Source: Caulochytrium protostelioides
Taxonomy: Eukaryota > Chytridiomycota > Caulochytriomycetes > Caulochytriales > Caulochytriaceae
DNA: 64,000 bases
Direction: 5' to 3'
Assembly: GCA_003615045.1 (NCBI GenBank)
Contig: ML014140.1
Span: 1 to 64,000, forward strand
Shown: positions 11,437-24,200 of the stretch, piece by piece
Layout: every line of letters starts with the position of its first letter
Numbering within the stretch: the stretch's first letter is position 1
Program-made: the position numbers and the translations under genes
Notes under the pieces: generated by a model
Seen by the model: only the letters and a program-made list of their open reading frames with translations
Database searches by the model: none
What the model was told of the DNA's origin: nothing

Positions 11437-13480
11437 CTACGCTGCAGCGTCGGGCTCCTTCTTGACCTTCTTCTTGGGCCGGCGCTTGGCGGCGGCGGCG
11501 CTCTCGGCGGGCGCGTTGGCGCCAATGACCACGTCGTCGGCGCGCTCTTCGTCGGCGTCGCTGTCCGAGTCGCCGGCGAGGTCGTCGCTCGGGTTGCCAC
11601 TGTCGCTGCCACTGTCGCTGCTGCTCGCGCTGCCGTCGTCGTCGCCGGAGGACGCATCGAAATCGTCGTCGTCGCTCTCGTCGTCGTCCTCGGCCGCCAG
11701 CGCCGGGTCGTTGGCGATCGCCGCGGGCATGCGCACGCGCTTGCCGTCGGCGGTCTTGACCACGGGCGTCTCGATGTCAGAGAGGACGTCGTTGATGGGC
11801 ACAATGGCGCTCTTGACCTTGAGCTTCTTGACGCGGCAGAACTCCTCGAGGTGCGGGTATTCTTCGCGCGCGACTGACGAAAAGGTATAGTCGGTGCCAT
11901 TGTGCATGAGGATGCGGACCTCGAAGCTCTTGGTGGCGGTGCCGCCGCTCGAGGTGCCGACCCGCGAAAAGGTGACGCTGTCGATGTCGGCGTGCGGAAT
12001 AATCACGGGGGGCTTGGGCACGGAGAAGAAGGCGCGCTCCATACAGTAGAGGAACGCCTCGTTGGGGCCGCGGCTGCACTCGATGCCGACCTGACCGTTG
12101 GCGCCTGTGAAGCTGATCGACGGGCGCACGACGCGTCGGTTGGTAAGAGCGGCAAAGACGTCGCCCATCACATCGTAGACGGGGCCGTCGTAGTGCGCGT
12201 TCAGACGGCCGTTGAACCGGCTCTCGAGCTTCTCCGGCGTCATGTCGAGCGTCATCTCAAGCTCTTCTTCGCGGTCATACTGGAACGTCACGAAGGGGTG
12301 CAGCGTCTGGCCGGAGCGCAGCGGGGGGTCCAGGCCGATGGTGAACAGCCAGTGCACGTCGTCGGGCTTGGGCACCAGCAGCAGGTGCGTGATGGACGTG
12401 TACAGAATGCGGTAGTCGTGTGTCTTGCCGCGCAGGCGGCAGTACTCCTTGTGGAAGTCGAGATTGAACTTGGAGCGGAACGTCAGGCTGAGCATGTCGA
12501 CGACGGTCGCCATACTCTCAGCGGGCACGCCGCCGACATCGGCCTTCTGCTTGATCGTCTCGTGGAGCACCGTGGCGGCCGAGATGCGGTCGCCCTCGTC
12601 GTTGACGAGCTCGCTGTCGCTGTCGCCGTCAGCATCCGCGCGCGCGGGGTCGACGTCGTTCCCGTCGGCGTCGACGCTCGGCTTGCGCGTCGGGTCGTCG
12701 GCGTCCTTCAGCTTGAGCTTCCCGTCGCTCTCGCCGACCGCGCTCTGGTTGACGCCGCCCGGCACGTACATGATCATCTCCATCAGCATGTCGTCGTCGC
12801 GCGCATGGACCGTCCGGCCCGGCGGCACGGGCGGCACGGTGAACTCGATCGAGACCTCGTCGCGATTCGAGACCGTCGTGTTGGCCACCTCGGTCATAGG
12901 CAGCTCAAAGGCCGGGCGGTTGCCGACGACAAAATTCATCGCCGCGCCTTGGAACTCCGTCGCACCCCAGTTCCACCCGCGAATCGACGGCTCAATGATA
13001 TCCATCGTGATATCGTAGAGCTGCTTCATCGTCTTTTGGAGGGGCTCCTGCAGGTCGCGCGGGATGTTGTCGAAGGTATGCGCGGACATGTTGGCCAGCG
13101 CGAACCGCAGCGCGTGGCCGCGCGCAGCGCGCATAAACGTGATTTTGCGCAAGTCCGCGGCCGCGATCGTGATGATGCGGCGGTTACCGCTGTTCGCGCT
13201 CGAGCTGCTTTCACGCCACCCGATGCCTTCCTCGGCAAAGCGGAGCTTGCCGCTGGTCTGCACGATCCAGCCGTCATCCATCATCCATCGTACGGTTGGG
13301 TGAGTTCTCGCTCGTTCATTCGTTGTGTTTTGTTGGGTTTCATGAGGCCCGGCGGTTTCAGGACGGAAGCCGATCCGGACCACCGGCATGCGGCCGATGT
13401 TCTCGATGCGCGAACGTTACCGTTGGGCCATTCTTGGCGCCCAGGTAAACCTGCTCGATCTCACGGAGTTTGCCGGCCAT
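11437..13480 (-). CDS. POB3: FACT complex subunit Pob3 (SSRP1 without HMG box)
   Basis: Pob3 pairs with Spt16 as the histone chaperone FACT, which reorganises nucleosomes in transcription and replication. Exon 1 (13421-13480, 20 codons, start MAGKLREIEQVYLG) and exon 2 (11437-13257) are separated by a 163-nt intron (13258-13420; GTAACG donor, CAG acceptor), giving 626 residues. The SSRP1 N-terminal/PH1 region includes GWNWGATEF and NFVVGNRPAFELPMTEV. The tandem PH middle domain includes LRGKTHDYRILYTSI, then HPFVTFQYDREEELE, then RMAAFLYCMER-like and EEYPHLEEFCRVKKLKV segments. The end is a long Asp/Ser-rich acidic tail followed by a basic KRRPKKKVKKE patch. There is no HMG box, as in fungal Pob3 and unlike animal or plant SSRP1. 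A long open frame on the opposite strand is a GC shadow. Confidence 0.95.
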
Positions 13481-15222
13481 GATGGGCAGGCGCTATTCCA
13501 GAAAAAAAAAGGGAAGGAGGCAGGTCCGACTGCAGAGGCCGAGCGGCACGGGGTCGCGTGGTGATGCCCGCTGATGGACGCACACACACGCAGGCACGCA
13601 CGGCGTCAGTCACTGGCGGCAGGTGCACGCGAGGCCCAGAGACCCGAGAGGGGGAGGACCACGCGCGGCGCCGGCGGCCGTGGGGGACGATCACCCGGCT
13701 GCGCGAATCGCAGACACCCACGGAGGTCTCGACGCAGATAGACAGCGGCCACGGTCACGTGGCGTCCAGCAGTTCAAGGCGGGCCGCTGACGGGGAAGGC
13801 CGAGAGGGATGCTGGAGGTCGGGGTGGTCAGGCGGCCGTGTTCAGACAGGCAGGGGAGGACAGCGGCTGAGATGACGAAACCGCCAAATCTTGCTCTTCG
13901 GCAAGGAGGTCGAGACCGATGAATGGATACGCCTGCGGATGGAGGTCGCCACGTGCGCGACGATTGATGGACGGCGACACGAGACTTCGTGCGAGGCCGA
14001 CCCTTGGCTGCAAGACCCCGGCGTGAGTCGACGCCGTGCTGGGCGCCGACCGTCGAAACGACCTCGCGAGCGCCAAGCATGCGCCGCCGTGACACCGGAA
14101 GTGCGCGCCGCGACGGGTGCAGCTGGCCGACACGGCCCACCGCCGCCGAACGGGGCTCCGCCTGCGTTCCGTCCGCCGTGCGGCGCCGCCCCGACGCCGC
14201 AGCGCCACGGTCCCGCGCGATGCGGGGACCCTCTCTCGGCCGTGGTCGGAGGGAACCGACGATGGCATAGGCCGTTGCAAAAGACGATGGCATAGGCCGT
14301 TGCAAAAGACGATGATAGGAAACGAGAAATCGTCAACGCGTTCGCGCGCCTTCCCACATCACGAGCAGCACCCACCAGCTCAGCCGGAGGTGATCATGCG
14401 CGAGCAGTATGATCAATGGACCTGATGCTGCCGCTCGCCTCTCTGCGTCGGTATCGGGGTGATGGGGGCTTTGATGGCACGATCACTCCTATCGACGCGG
14501 GGCCACGGGGGTGGGTACAGAGACAACGTCTAAGCCACCGCCCGCGCCACTGCACGTATCACACCGCCCAGCCCCGGCTCGTGTATGCGCGTCGGCGCGT
14601 GGCTGACTCGATGCTCCTCCATACTCAGGGGTCCGCACGGTGACGCCCGCGCACGCCAGGAGCGCCCAGCAGCCACGTGATCCGCCTTCCACGTGGCATG
14701 CCGCACGTGGGACGAGCTCCAAGCCGATTCGAGACACTCGCCGACTTGCTTGCGTGGGCGTGATCCACCGCGATCCGTGATCGTCGCCGTGCGCCAGTTC
14801 CGTCTCTCCGCACGGGCGCCGGGTGGCTTCCCACCATTTTTTTTGGGGGTCACTTCACGATCCGGCCCGATCGCCGCGCCATCTCACTTTCAGAACGATC
14901 GATCACGCGTCGTCGTGTGCTGTTCGCACCCCGGCCCTGATCCACGGCGCGGCCCCCCTCTTCCGAGTACCATCACGAGACCGACTGGCTGCCATCGACG
15001 GCTCTCCCCACGGAGGGCTGCAGGTCACCCGCTGCCGCATCGCGCCTCGGTTTGCATCGCAGAGGGTGCTGGATGCTCTGACCACGCGGTCGGCCGAGTC
15101 CTCCCAGCCGCGACCGACGCTTGTGCGGCGCTACCCGTCCCCTCCCCAGTCGCCGCTGAGCAAGCCCACGCGCCGCGGCCTTCCCCGGAGCAGCTGAGCG
15201 ACCTCCCGGCCATCCTTGAGCC
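13481..15222. other. 1.7 kb divergent promoter region
   Basis: This separates the POB3 start (minus) from the BEACH gene start (plus) and must hold both promoters. No TATA box is obvious next to either start. It contains a 25-bp tandem duplication (listed separately) and an A run at about 13501-13510. The open frames here show no family resemblance. Confidence 0.5.
14258..14315. repeat. 25-bp tandem duplication
   Basis: Two identical copies of a 25-bp unit (GACGATGGCATAGGCC at its start) plus the beginning of a third, in the POB3/BEACH spacer. Confidence 0.9.
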
Positions 15223-18200
15223 ATGAACTGGCTGAAGCGGCAGCTCGGCGCCGCCGAGGACGATGCGGTCTCTGGCGCGCTCGGCGGCAGCGGCGGCGGC
15301 GTGCCTCCGCATGCCGGTAGCGATCGATCCGTCGTCCCCGCGTCCGGCGGCACCTCCACCGCCGGCCGCGCCGGTACCGCGGCCCAAACAGGCGCCGCAG
15401 CGGCGGCGGCGACATTAGCGAGCCTGCCGCGCCCGATGCGCACGTCGTATGAAGCCGCGCTGGACGGCGCGCGACGCCTCGATCTGAGCGGTGCGATGAA
15501 CGACTGCTGCTGGATGCTCGGCCTCGTCCACGGCGGCCCCGAGGCAGCGCTGCTCCGCGACACGTTCCGCCTCGTCCAGGCCTGGGACGACGTCCAGGAC
15601 CAGCAGATCGTGCTTCGCGAGTCCCGCAAGGTCGCGCTCAGCCTCGCGCGGGCCTCGGGCGGGTTCATGCAGCGCACTGTCTCAGGGCTCTCCTCGGTCA
15701 CGGCCTCCTTTTCGGCGGGCGCCGCCGGAGCGGGAGCGGGAGCGGCGGTGGCGGGAGCGGGAGCGACGGCGGCGGCGGGCGGCCTCGGCCCGAATGGCGT
15801 CGCGGCACCGGCCCTTGGCGGATCCGCGGCGGCGGCGGCGGCGGCGACGTTGCCGCCAGGCACCGTCTTTCCGAACGCCCTGCTCTTGCGCACCGCGAAG
15901 CTGGCCACCGCACTGCGCCACTCGGTCGCCGCGGCCGCCGCGAGCCGGTGGGTGCCCTGGCCGCGCGACCCTGTCGAAATGACGCTGCGGCGGTGCGGGC
16001 TCGAGCCCAAAGACCTGTTTGGCAACGCCACAGCCCCTGTTGGATCGGCCGAGGCGGCCGCCACGTCGTCGTCGTCGTCGACGTCGGCGGCGGCTGACGC
16101 GCTCATGACGACGACCACGGACGACTTTCACCTCGAGTTTGTCGGGATCCCGCATCTGTCACCCGTCGATGGACACCATGCCGTGATCGCCGTCTTGCAG
16201 AGCGTTGAAGCCATGGCCCAGATCGTCTTTGGGCTGCGCGATCCCGAAGGCGACGACGTCACGCTAACGTTCATCAAAGACCTAGAAACGGGGCTGCGCG
16301 ACGCCCTGCGGCTCGTGGACTTGCTCGCGCGGTATCGGGCCTCGCGCCATTTCCTCATCCACCATCACGCGCTAAGCGCGCTCACCCAAGCGGCACAGGC
16401 GTGCGCACATATTCTGACGCGCGAGAAGAGCGCCAAGCGGTTCCGCGCCGAGGACGACAACGCGATCGGCTGCCTGACCCTCGTCTGTGATGCGGTGCGT
16501 CACATCTATGATGCCGACGGCCTGTTTGTGCGTGCCGTGGCCGATTCGGGCCTCGCGCCCGACGCGCTGTCGCCCCGGGCCCTGCTGCCCTTTCTGGCCA
16601 GCAGTCGACGCCCCCTCGCCGACGCCATCCCGCACTGGGTCACGCTCGCTACCGGCATTATCGCGACCGTCTCGGAGCACGACGCGCCGTTGGCCCATGT
16701 CTACCTGACGCCCTTGCCGCTGCGTCTCGTGCTGGCCCTCGCCGCGATCACGGGACTCCAGCCGACCGCAGACTTCCAAGCCGTCGTCGCGCGCCGGCCC
16801 TTCTCGTTGACAATCGAACGCGCCGTCTCGTTGCAGCTCGCGCGGCTCCGGTATCTGGAGATCGACGAGACCACCATCCAGCTGGCTCACTTGGCCCTCG
16901 CCACGGGCATCTGGACGTTGCACCTCGAAGCTCTCTGGGCTGCCAAAGCCGCAGGCACGTCGCCGGACGTCAAAGCCGGCTCGAGCACCTTCATCGGCGA
17001 CCCATACGCGGCAATGTCGCCTCACCCTGATGCGATGCCCGAGCAACGTTCCGACGGCATGTCCCCGCTCTCAGCACAGCGCTGCCAGCTCCTGCTGCTG
17101 GCCCTCGCGGTCGCGCGCTACGACGGCGTCCACGGCGGGCAGGGGGCGCTCTCGGGCAAGGACACGCTGGCATCACCGTGGGACCCATGGGCCGCCTTCT
17201 TCCACGCGCCGACGATCGCTTTGGTCCGGGCGACCCATGGCACGCACCAGGACGTGCCGCCGTCCCCGGCCTCGCGGCTCGTGTCCCTGCCGATGGCGGC
17301 GTCGGCCCGCGCATGGTGGGACCATGCCTACGCGGCCGCCGACCGTGAGAACGATATGCGGGTGGCTGCCGCGGCGTGCGAAGCCTACATTGCGATCGCG
17401 CTCGTGTCGCCCAGTATCTTGCCGAGCGACGCCGTCCCGCCGACCGAGGCCACGAACCAGGAGCGCCAGCGGCGACATTACTCGGCGCTACTGGACGTGA
17501 TGCGCACGTTCATGGACGCCGTCGAGACCCGCTATCAAGCGTATATGAACGACCCGAACGACACGCTCCAAGTCGCAGATGTCGTGCTGCTCTTTCTCAC
17601 CTGGCTCGGCGCGGGGATGTCACCTCGTGTGGCGCGGCTCCGCCCCGCAGCAGGGGCGGCGGCAGGGATCACGCCCGCGGGTGACCTCGTGCCCTTCGTG
17701 CTGCGCAGCAAACAGATCGGCTCGCTCCTGGATGCCCTCAATGTCTGGGGGCTCTTTCTCGGGATCGCGGCGCCCAAGTCGGTGCCTGAGCCCGATAGAG
17801 AAGGCGGAATGGAGAATGTGGACGACGCGAGCCACGAGTCCCACCAGCACGCGGCAGCCGCGGCCAACGGGTACCACCATGTGATGGCGCGGATCATGCT
17901 GGCGCTGCCCACGATGCAGGGGCCGTTAGCGCTGATCGTGCAGAAACTCGATATGTTGCTCCGACCCTCGGGCCAGGTTGGCGCCGCGCAGCCCCCACTC
18001 TCCGAGACGGCTTGTGAGGCCGCCTGCACGCTCGCGCAGTACCTGTACCTCGTGGCGGGCCGCACCGACGCGCTCTGTGACGCGCTTGCCGACCCGCAGA
18101 GCATGGATCTACTGGCCTACGTAGTCGGTACGCCCTCCCTGCCCGCCTCGCTCCGCGAGATGATTTGCGGCGTCCTGAACATCGTGACCCAGGCCGCCTA

Positions 18201-21200
18201 CCAGACCCTGCCATCCGCCCCCGCAGCGACGCCTCCGGGCTCGCCCGTCCACGCCGAGGGCGACGCGGCGGCCGCCACCGCCGTCACCGAGAGCATGGCC
18301 GCGGCCGCCGCGGTCGTGGCGCAGCAATGGCTCGTGCGGTGGACCCGGCACCGCACCGTGCGCAAAGCCCTGACGGCGCTCCTGCCCGAAAGCATCCCCC
18401 ACGTCTCGCCCATCCCCGCGAGTGCCGATGGGAAGATCCCGCTCGCGGCGTTCTCCTTCCATCACCTCGTGGCGCTCGCCCTGCTTCCAGCCATCGCCGT
18501 CGCGATCCCGCAGCTTGATGCGCGCCCAGATTTCCGTGTCGGCATGCGCCACCCGCCGCGATTGATGGACGCCGTCTGCTTCACCGCCTTTCAGCCCGCA
18601 TACCCGTCCAAGGCTACACCGAAGACTGCCCAGCGCCACGACGCAATCAGTGACCCAATGCTGCCGCAGGACAACGGGCTGTGCCTGCTCTTTGAGGCGT
18701 GCCGCGCCGTGGGACCAGCGCGCACCCAGCTTGCGACAATACTGCGGGAGGCCATCCAGCGTGCCAGGACGATTGATCAGCGCTATGCCTTGCAGACCTA
18801 TGCCGTCTTTCAGGGTGTACTAGAATGGCTGCTGGGCCTCCATATCCTACCGACCAAGCAGGCGACGATGTCGTCGTTAATGCCGTCGTTGCCTCCGCCG
18901 TCAGCGCCACCGGCGCCTGCATTGGCAACCGTCGAGGAGTGGAATCTCTTGGGCGCCCTGGTGTCCGGGAACGATACTGTGCGCTGGCTGTTGGATGAGC
19001 GTGGCGGGTACCGCGCCCTCCTGCAGCTCGCACCCGCATCCATGATCTACCAACACCTGCCCTATTTGGCGTTCCACGCTTCCTCGGAACCGCTCGCTTC
19101 GCCCGTAGGCACGTCGCTCGCCGAGTTCGGTTTCCGCGGCGGCGTACTCGAAGACGGCCGACCCCTCAAGTATGCGATGGTGCGCGCCGCCCAGGCCGAC
19201 GGCGATGCGGCGCGCTACGAGGCGCTGCTTTCGGATGTCGTCGCCCTCTGCTATACCGAGCACAACCGGCTCCTGCTCGCCCAAGTGGACCTGATCCCCT
19301 TCCTCGTCGAGCAGATGACACGGTACGTGTGGCGCCACCTGGCGCAGCTGCACACCCAGCTCATCGGCACGCTGGCTAATCATAGCCTGACGGTCTGCGG
19401 GCTAAAGCAGATGATTGCGGCCATGACGCCCGTGCATCTGCGCGTTGCCAGCAAGGAGGACGCGACGCCTGCGCCCACGCCGACGGCCGAGCGCTCCCGC
19501 CGCATCAGCGTGACCTCGATCACGAGCGCCAACTTCAACAAGAAGGCGCCCATCAAGTCAACGTCGTGGTTTCCGACGCTGCCCGCGTTCGATCCATCCG
19601 ACAAGACCCACAAGGGCGCCGACGAGGCCGACCAGCGTTGGGTCTCGGCTCTGCACCCGCTTTACCCGCGCCTCATGAACTTACTGCTCACGAGCTTCCA
19701 GATCAACCGCGCCAGCGATGCGAACTTTCTATTTGACGGCAAGCAGTCGGCGATCGATCTCCCGCCGGCCATGCTGCCTGCGTGGCCCCCGACCGGCGGG
19801 TACACTGTGAGCTTCTGGTTTCGCATGAGTCAGAACAGCCCCCCGGACGATGCCATGTACCTGTTCTCGTTCCTCGATGCGTACGGTGGCTCGGGATTAG
19901 AGATGCTGGTACGCGGCACGAAGCTGAGGCTCATTATGACAGTTGACGGGGAAGTCACCCAGGTCGAGCTGCCGGCGCCACTGACAGTGAAGCGCAATCA
20001 CTGGTACTACGTGGCGTTTGTCCAGCAAAGCTGCAAGATGCTCTGGCAGACGTCTAGCGACGCGTCGATCTTTGTGAACGGCAAGGTTCGCTGGCAGGGC
20101 AAGCTCGAATTCCTGCCCACAGGCGACTCCGCCTACTTCCGATTCGGCGCTCGCGCCTGGCCTGAGCACCAAGTCACGTCCGAGATGTGGGACCGGCTCA
20201 GCGGCGTCTCGCGCCGGACCGATGAGAACCACCACTGCTTCATGGGTTGTATGACCAACCTCCGCGTCGACGCGGCACCCTTGCGTCTCGCGACTCTTGA
20301 GCAGCTCTACAAAGCCGGACGGCCCCTCAGCCCCGATGCCGCCGAGATGCTCCACCACCACCACCATGCTCACCCGCCCGTCCGTGAGGACTTGGGCCAG
20401 CTCCCCGACAGTGGCGCCTGCTTGGTGTTCCTGCACCCCGCCAACTTCCGCCGCGGCGCGCACCGCGTGGCGCTGAATACCAGGCTACCCATGCTCGGCG
20501 GCAAAACCGACGCGGCGCTCATCGCGCCCTTACGCCATGTCCAGATCGTGGTGACCACGTGCCCGAAAGACGCGCTTTATGGTCTCGGCGGGCTGGGGCT
20601 TTTGCTGCCCATGGTGCTGCATGCGAACCTGAGTCTCGCGCAGTGGGATGAAACGACGGCCCGTCTTCTTCTGCCTGAAGACCTGCGCCCGGCCAGCAGC
20701 GAAGGTCCCGATGCGGCTACGGCCGCCGCCTCCGCCGGTGCCTCCGCCTCCACCACAGCATTAGCCGCTGTCACAGGTATGACTCCCTCGTCCGAGGGCG
20801 AACTCAATCGACTGGCCATGTTTATGGGCATCTTTGTGACGCTGCTCGATGGTGACCATGACGCGGTCGACCAGTTTTTCCATCACGGCCAGCACATCAC
20901 GATCAGCTGGCTCCTGCAGCACTCGAACAGCCGATGCCTCGATATGAGTGTGCTTGATGAAGTCATGTCCCTCGTGACGGCCATCAACCATACTCTCGGC
21001 GCCTCCGCGGCCCGTGGCCGGCTGCTGTCGCTGTTCAAGCATCTCACTCTCGAGCCGCGCGTGTGGGCCGGCGCCAGCTATGAGATCCAGATGGAGTGGT
21101 TCGCGTGCCTGGGCCAGTTCCTCAACAAGCACCTGGGCCAGTTCCACGCCGATTTTGGCATGACGTACTGGTGCGACGTGATGCACGACTGGTACTGGTA

Positions 21201-24200
21201 CACACCCTCCAGCCATGCCGCCGCGGACGTCGTCAACCGACTCTTGAAGTCCGATCTGCGGCCCATGGCGTTTAGTCGCTTGCATGCCTTGCGGCGGGCC
21301 TTCTGGCCGATCCTGCGCCAAGTCTTCTGCTGGGCCACCGACGCCGATTTGCAGCGCGTCTGGACGCACCTCTGGTTTACCCAGGATTACCAGTCCTCAT
21401 CCGAGTGGGCGCGCTTCTTTGTGCTCAATGCGTTCCCGCACGAGGACGACGAAGCCTTCCTCACGGGTCCTGCGTTGCCGATCGCGCAGAAGCTGTGGGA
21501 AACACGCGGGCTCGCTAAGTGCCCGACACGCATGGTAGATACCCCCGGCGGCCAAGTGTTGATGATCAAGCTGCAGCAAGAGGGCCATCTGCTTGCAGGC
21601 TTCTTTCTGTGCCAGGTCGTCGAAGGACTGCGGGATGAAGAAGACCCGAGCGCCCACGAGTTAGCCTATCAAGCGCTCGAGCTTTGGGTGCAGTGCGACC
21701 GGGCGTTCGCTGCCACGTGGCACGCGCAGCTCCTGCTGATCCATGAAGGACTCACTGCAAACGTGCCCGCGCACCCGTTCAACGCCATGTCCGTCATCGA
21801 GTCGCTTGGGCGGCACTGGGCGTGGTTATTAGCAGCCGACCGCAACGAGCGCTTAACAGACCAGCTTCTGGATTACTGGATGAGTTTCCTCACCGAGGAA
21901 AGCACCTACTCCAAGCAAGGCTCGGCCTGGCTTTATGCTATAGTGGACACGGCTCGCCATAGCCCCCTGCAGCAGCAGCACTACCTCCTAAAAGAGCTCC
22001 ATGGCCGCCTGGCCCAACTACCTAAACTTGATCTGCTCAACAGCGGCGTCTATATCGTTGTGCCCCTCCTGAGTCTCGCGCGCCTGAATGCGATGCCATT
22101 CTCGACATCAACATCGACGTCGGCGTTGCATCCACCGATGACCCATGGCGAGATGCTGGCCTCGCCCGCGGTCTCGACTCCGGACCTGCATGCCAGTTCC
22201 AATGGCATTGGCAAGGCTGATGCTGATGCTAAGGTCACTACCAATGGCATCCATGATGCGAACGAAGCGATTCGAGACGATATCGTTCGTCTTGCAGTGG
22301 ATCTCGTTGCCACATGCCTCGTGCGCCACCTGCATGCCGGTAAAAGCGTACAAGCCGACCTCTTTGACATGGTCGCCCATATCGCGCTCCATGAGCTTGC
22401 GGCCGAACCCACTTTCAGTGCCGACGCGGACCACCACGTGGACGAAACCGATGTGCCGCCGCCGACGCGTCGCGAGAACGAGGATGAGGACGAAGAAGAC
22501 GCGGCGCTGCGCCCCCCACCGACACCGAAGTCACCCGCGCCGGCGGAGCGCAGTGACCATGGCCGGGCGTCCGCGACGCCGCGCCTGCTCCTGACCAACC
22601 GCGTGCTACAAATCGTGCTGACCCAACTCAAGATCGATTTGGTGGATCAATTCTATAGCCCCACGCAGTCGGCCCATCTGACTGAGTTTCTCACGACCGT
22701 CGAGCACCTTCTCTTTCACTCGCGCTTTATCCTGCGCAAGGCCGCCCGGTTCATCATCAAGGAGTGCGAAATGCAGGCCGCGAAAGATGCACACGCAGCC
22801 AAGGCCGCGGCCACCAAGTCATCCACGGACAGGAATCCGGAAGCGACTGCGGCGAGCCTGCGGCTGTTGTGGGAGGGCGACGATGCCGCCGTGGCGGCGT
22901 CCATGGTGGACGACCACAAAGCGACACGCGATTTCCCGAGCGCTGCCGTGGACGCGCCCTTCCAGGCCTGCCCCGACGCCGCACTCGCCCTGCTGGGCTG
23001 CGTCGAAGTGTTGCTCACGCAACCGCAGTTTGCGGACCCGGGCGAGGTGCCGCAATGGTGGAATGAGCTCAGCCGACTGCGCATCCGCCTCGTGGCCAGC
23101 AGCGTTCACGTGTCCGACGAGACGACACTGGAGGCGATCGAACCGTACCTGCTGCGTGCGTGCCACTCGCCGTGGCTGCCGGCCGAGAGCGGGCTGAAGC
23201 GGCAGCTGATCTTAGGCCTGCACGCGCTGTACCAGCGCAAGAAGGACGCCCGCGACCCACCCGTCCGCGACTATCGCGCGTACTTGCAGTCCATTCTGTC
23301 GACGCTCGAGATCCTTGTCCAGGGCTCGACCGAGCCCCAGTGGCGCCTCGTGGAAGACGCCCTGCAGGCCACGCTGGTCCACGATGCGCCGTTGCGCGAT
23401 CTTATCGATACGCCGGCCTGGGACCAGTTCGTGGCGGCCTTCTGCGCGGGCGCCTTCAAGCAGTCGACCGACCGCGCCGTCACGACGGTCTTGCAGTGGC
23501 TCAGCCCCGCGCACAGCGCGCTGAGCCACCGGCTCGGGCAGCGCCGCGCCATGCTTGCGCAGTGGACCGCGGCGCGCCAGGCGTACCAGCGCGCGATCGC
23601 GGCGCGCCGCACCGAAGCGACGCTGGACGAGAGCAACTACCAGGCGAATCGCGCAATCGAGTTTGAGGCGAATCAGCGCCAGTGGCGCGATAAGTGGGCG
23701 AGTCTCATGCGCGATGTGACCATGCCTCGCGGGTTCTGGGAGCCGCGCCGCGCCGTGCGTGCACAGCCCGTTGCCGCCGCCCACGACATCCCCGCAATCC
23801 GGTTGAATGGTCTCGATGACGCCGCCGATCACGATGACGCCGCATTGCCGTTGTCGTCGCCGCCGGCAGTGGTACCGGAAACGATCGAGTCAATGCCTCA
23901 GCGGACGTACTGGAAGCTCTCGACACACGAGAATGACCGGCGCATGCGGAACCGGCTGCAGCCGAATTTCGACTTTGACGACCATGCGGACGCTGCGCGG
24001 CGGCGGCAGCTCGAGAACGATGACGTCGCCACCGAAGCGCCCACAGTTGAGACGTCGCAAGCCATGCAGTCGCGCATGAAGACACTGCGCTCGCAGGCAC
24101 GATTCTCCTTGGAGACGCTCAACACGGCCGACGCCTCAGCACGGAGTCAGCGCGACTCCCCGGCGCCCCCCAAGACGGCCGAGTTTGACGAGACCCAGTG

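Noticed and set aside
11902-13482. 526-codon open frame on the plus strand opposite POB3
   Set aside because: It mirrors the conserved POB3 exons and introns, is His/Arg/Val-rich nonsense and has no domain. Long antisense frames are expected in GC-rich coding DNA. The same applies to the frames opposite the BEACH and Furry genes.
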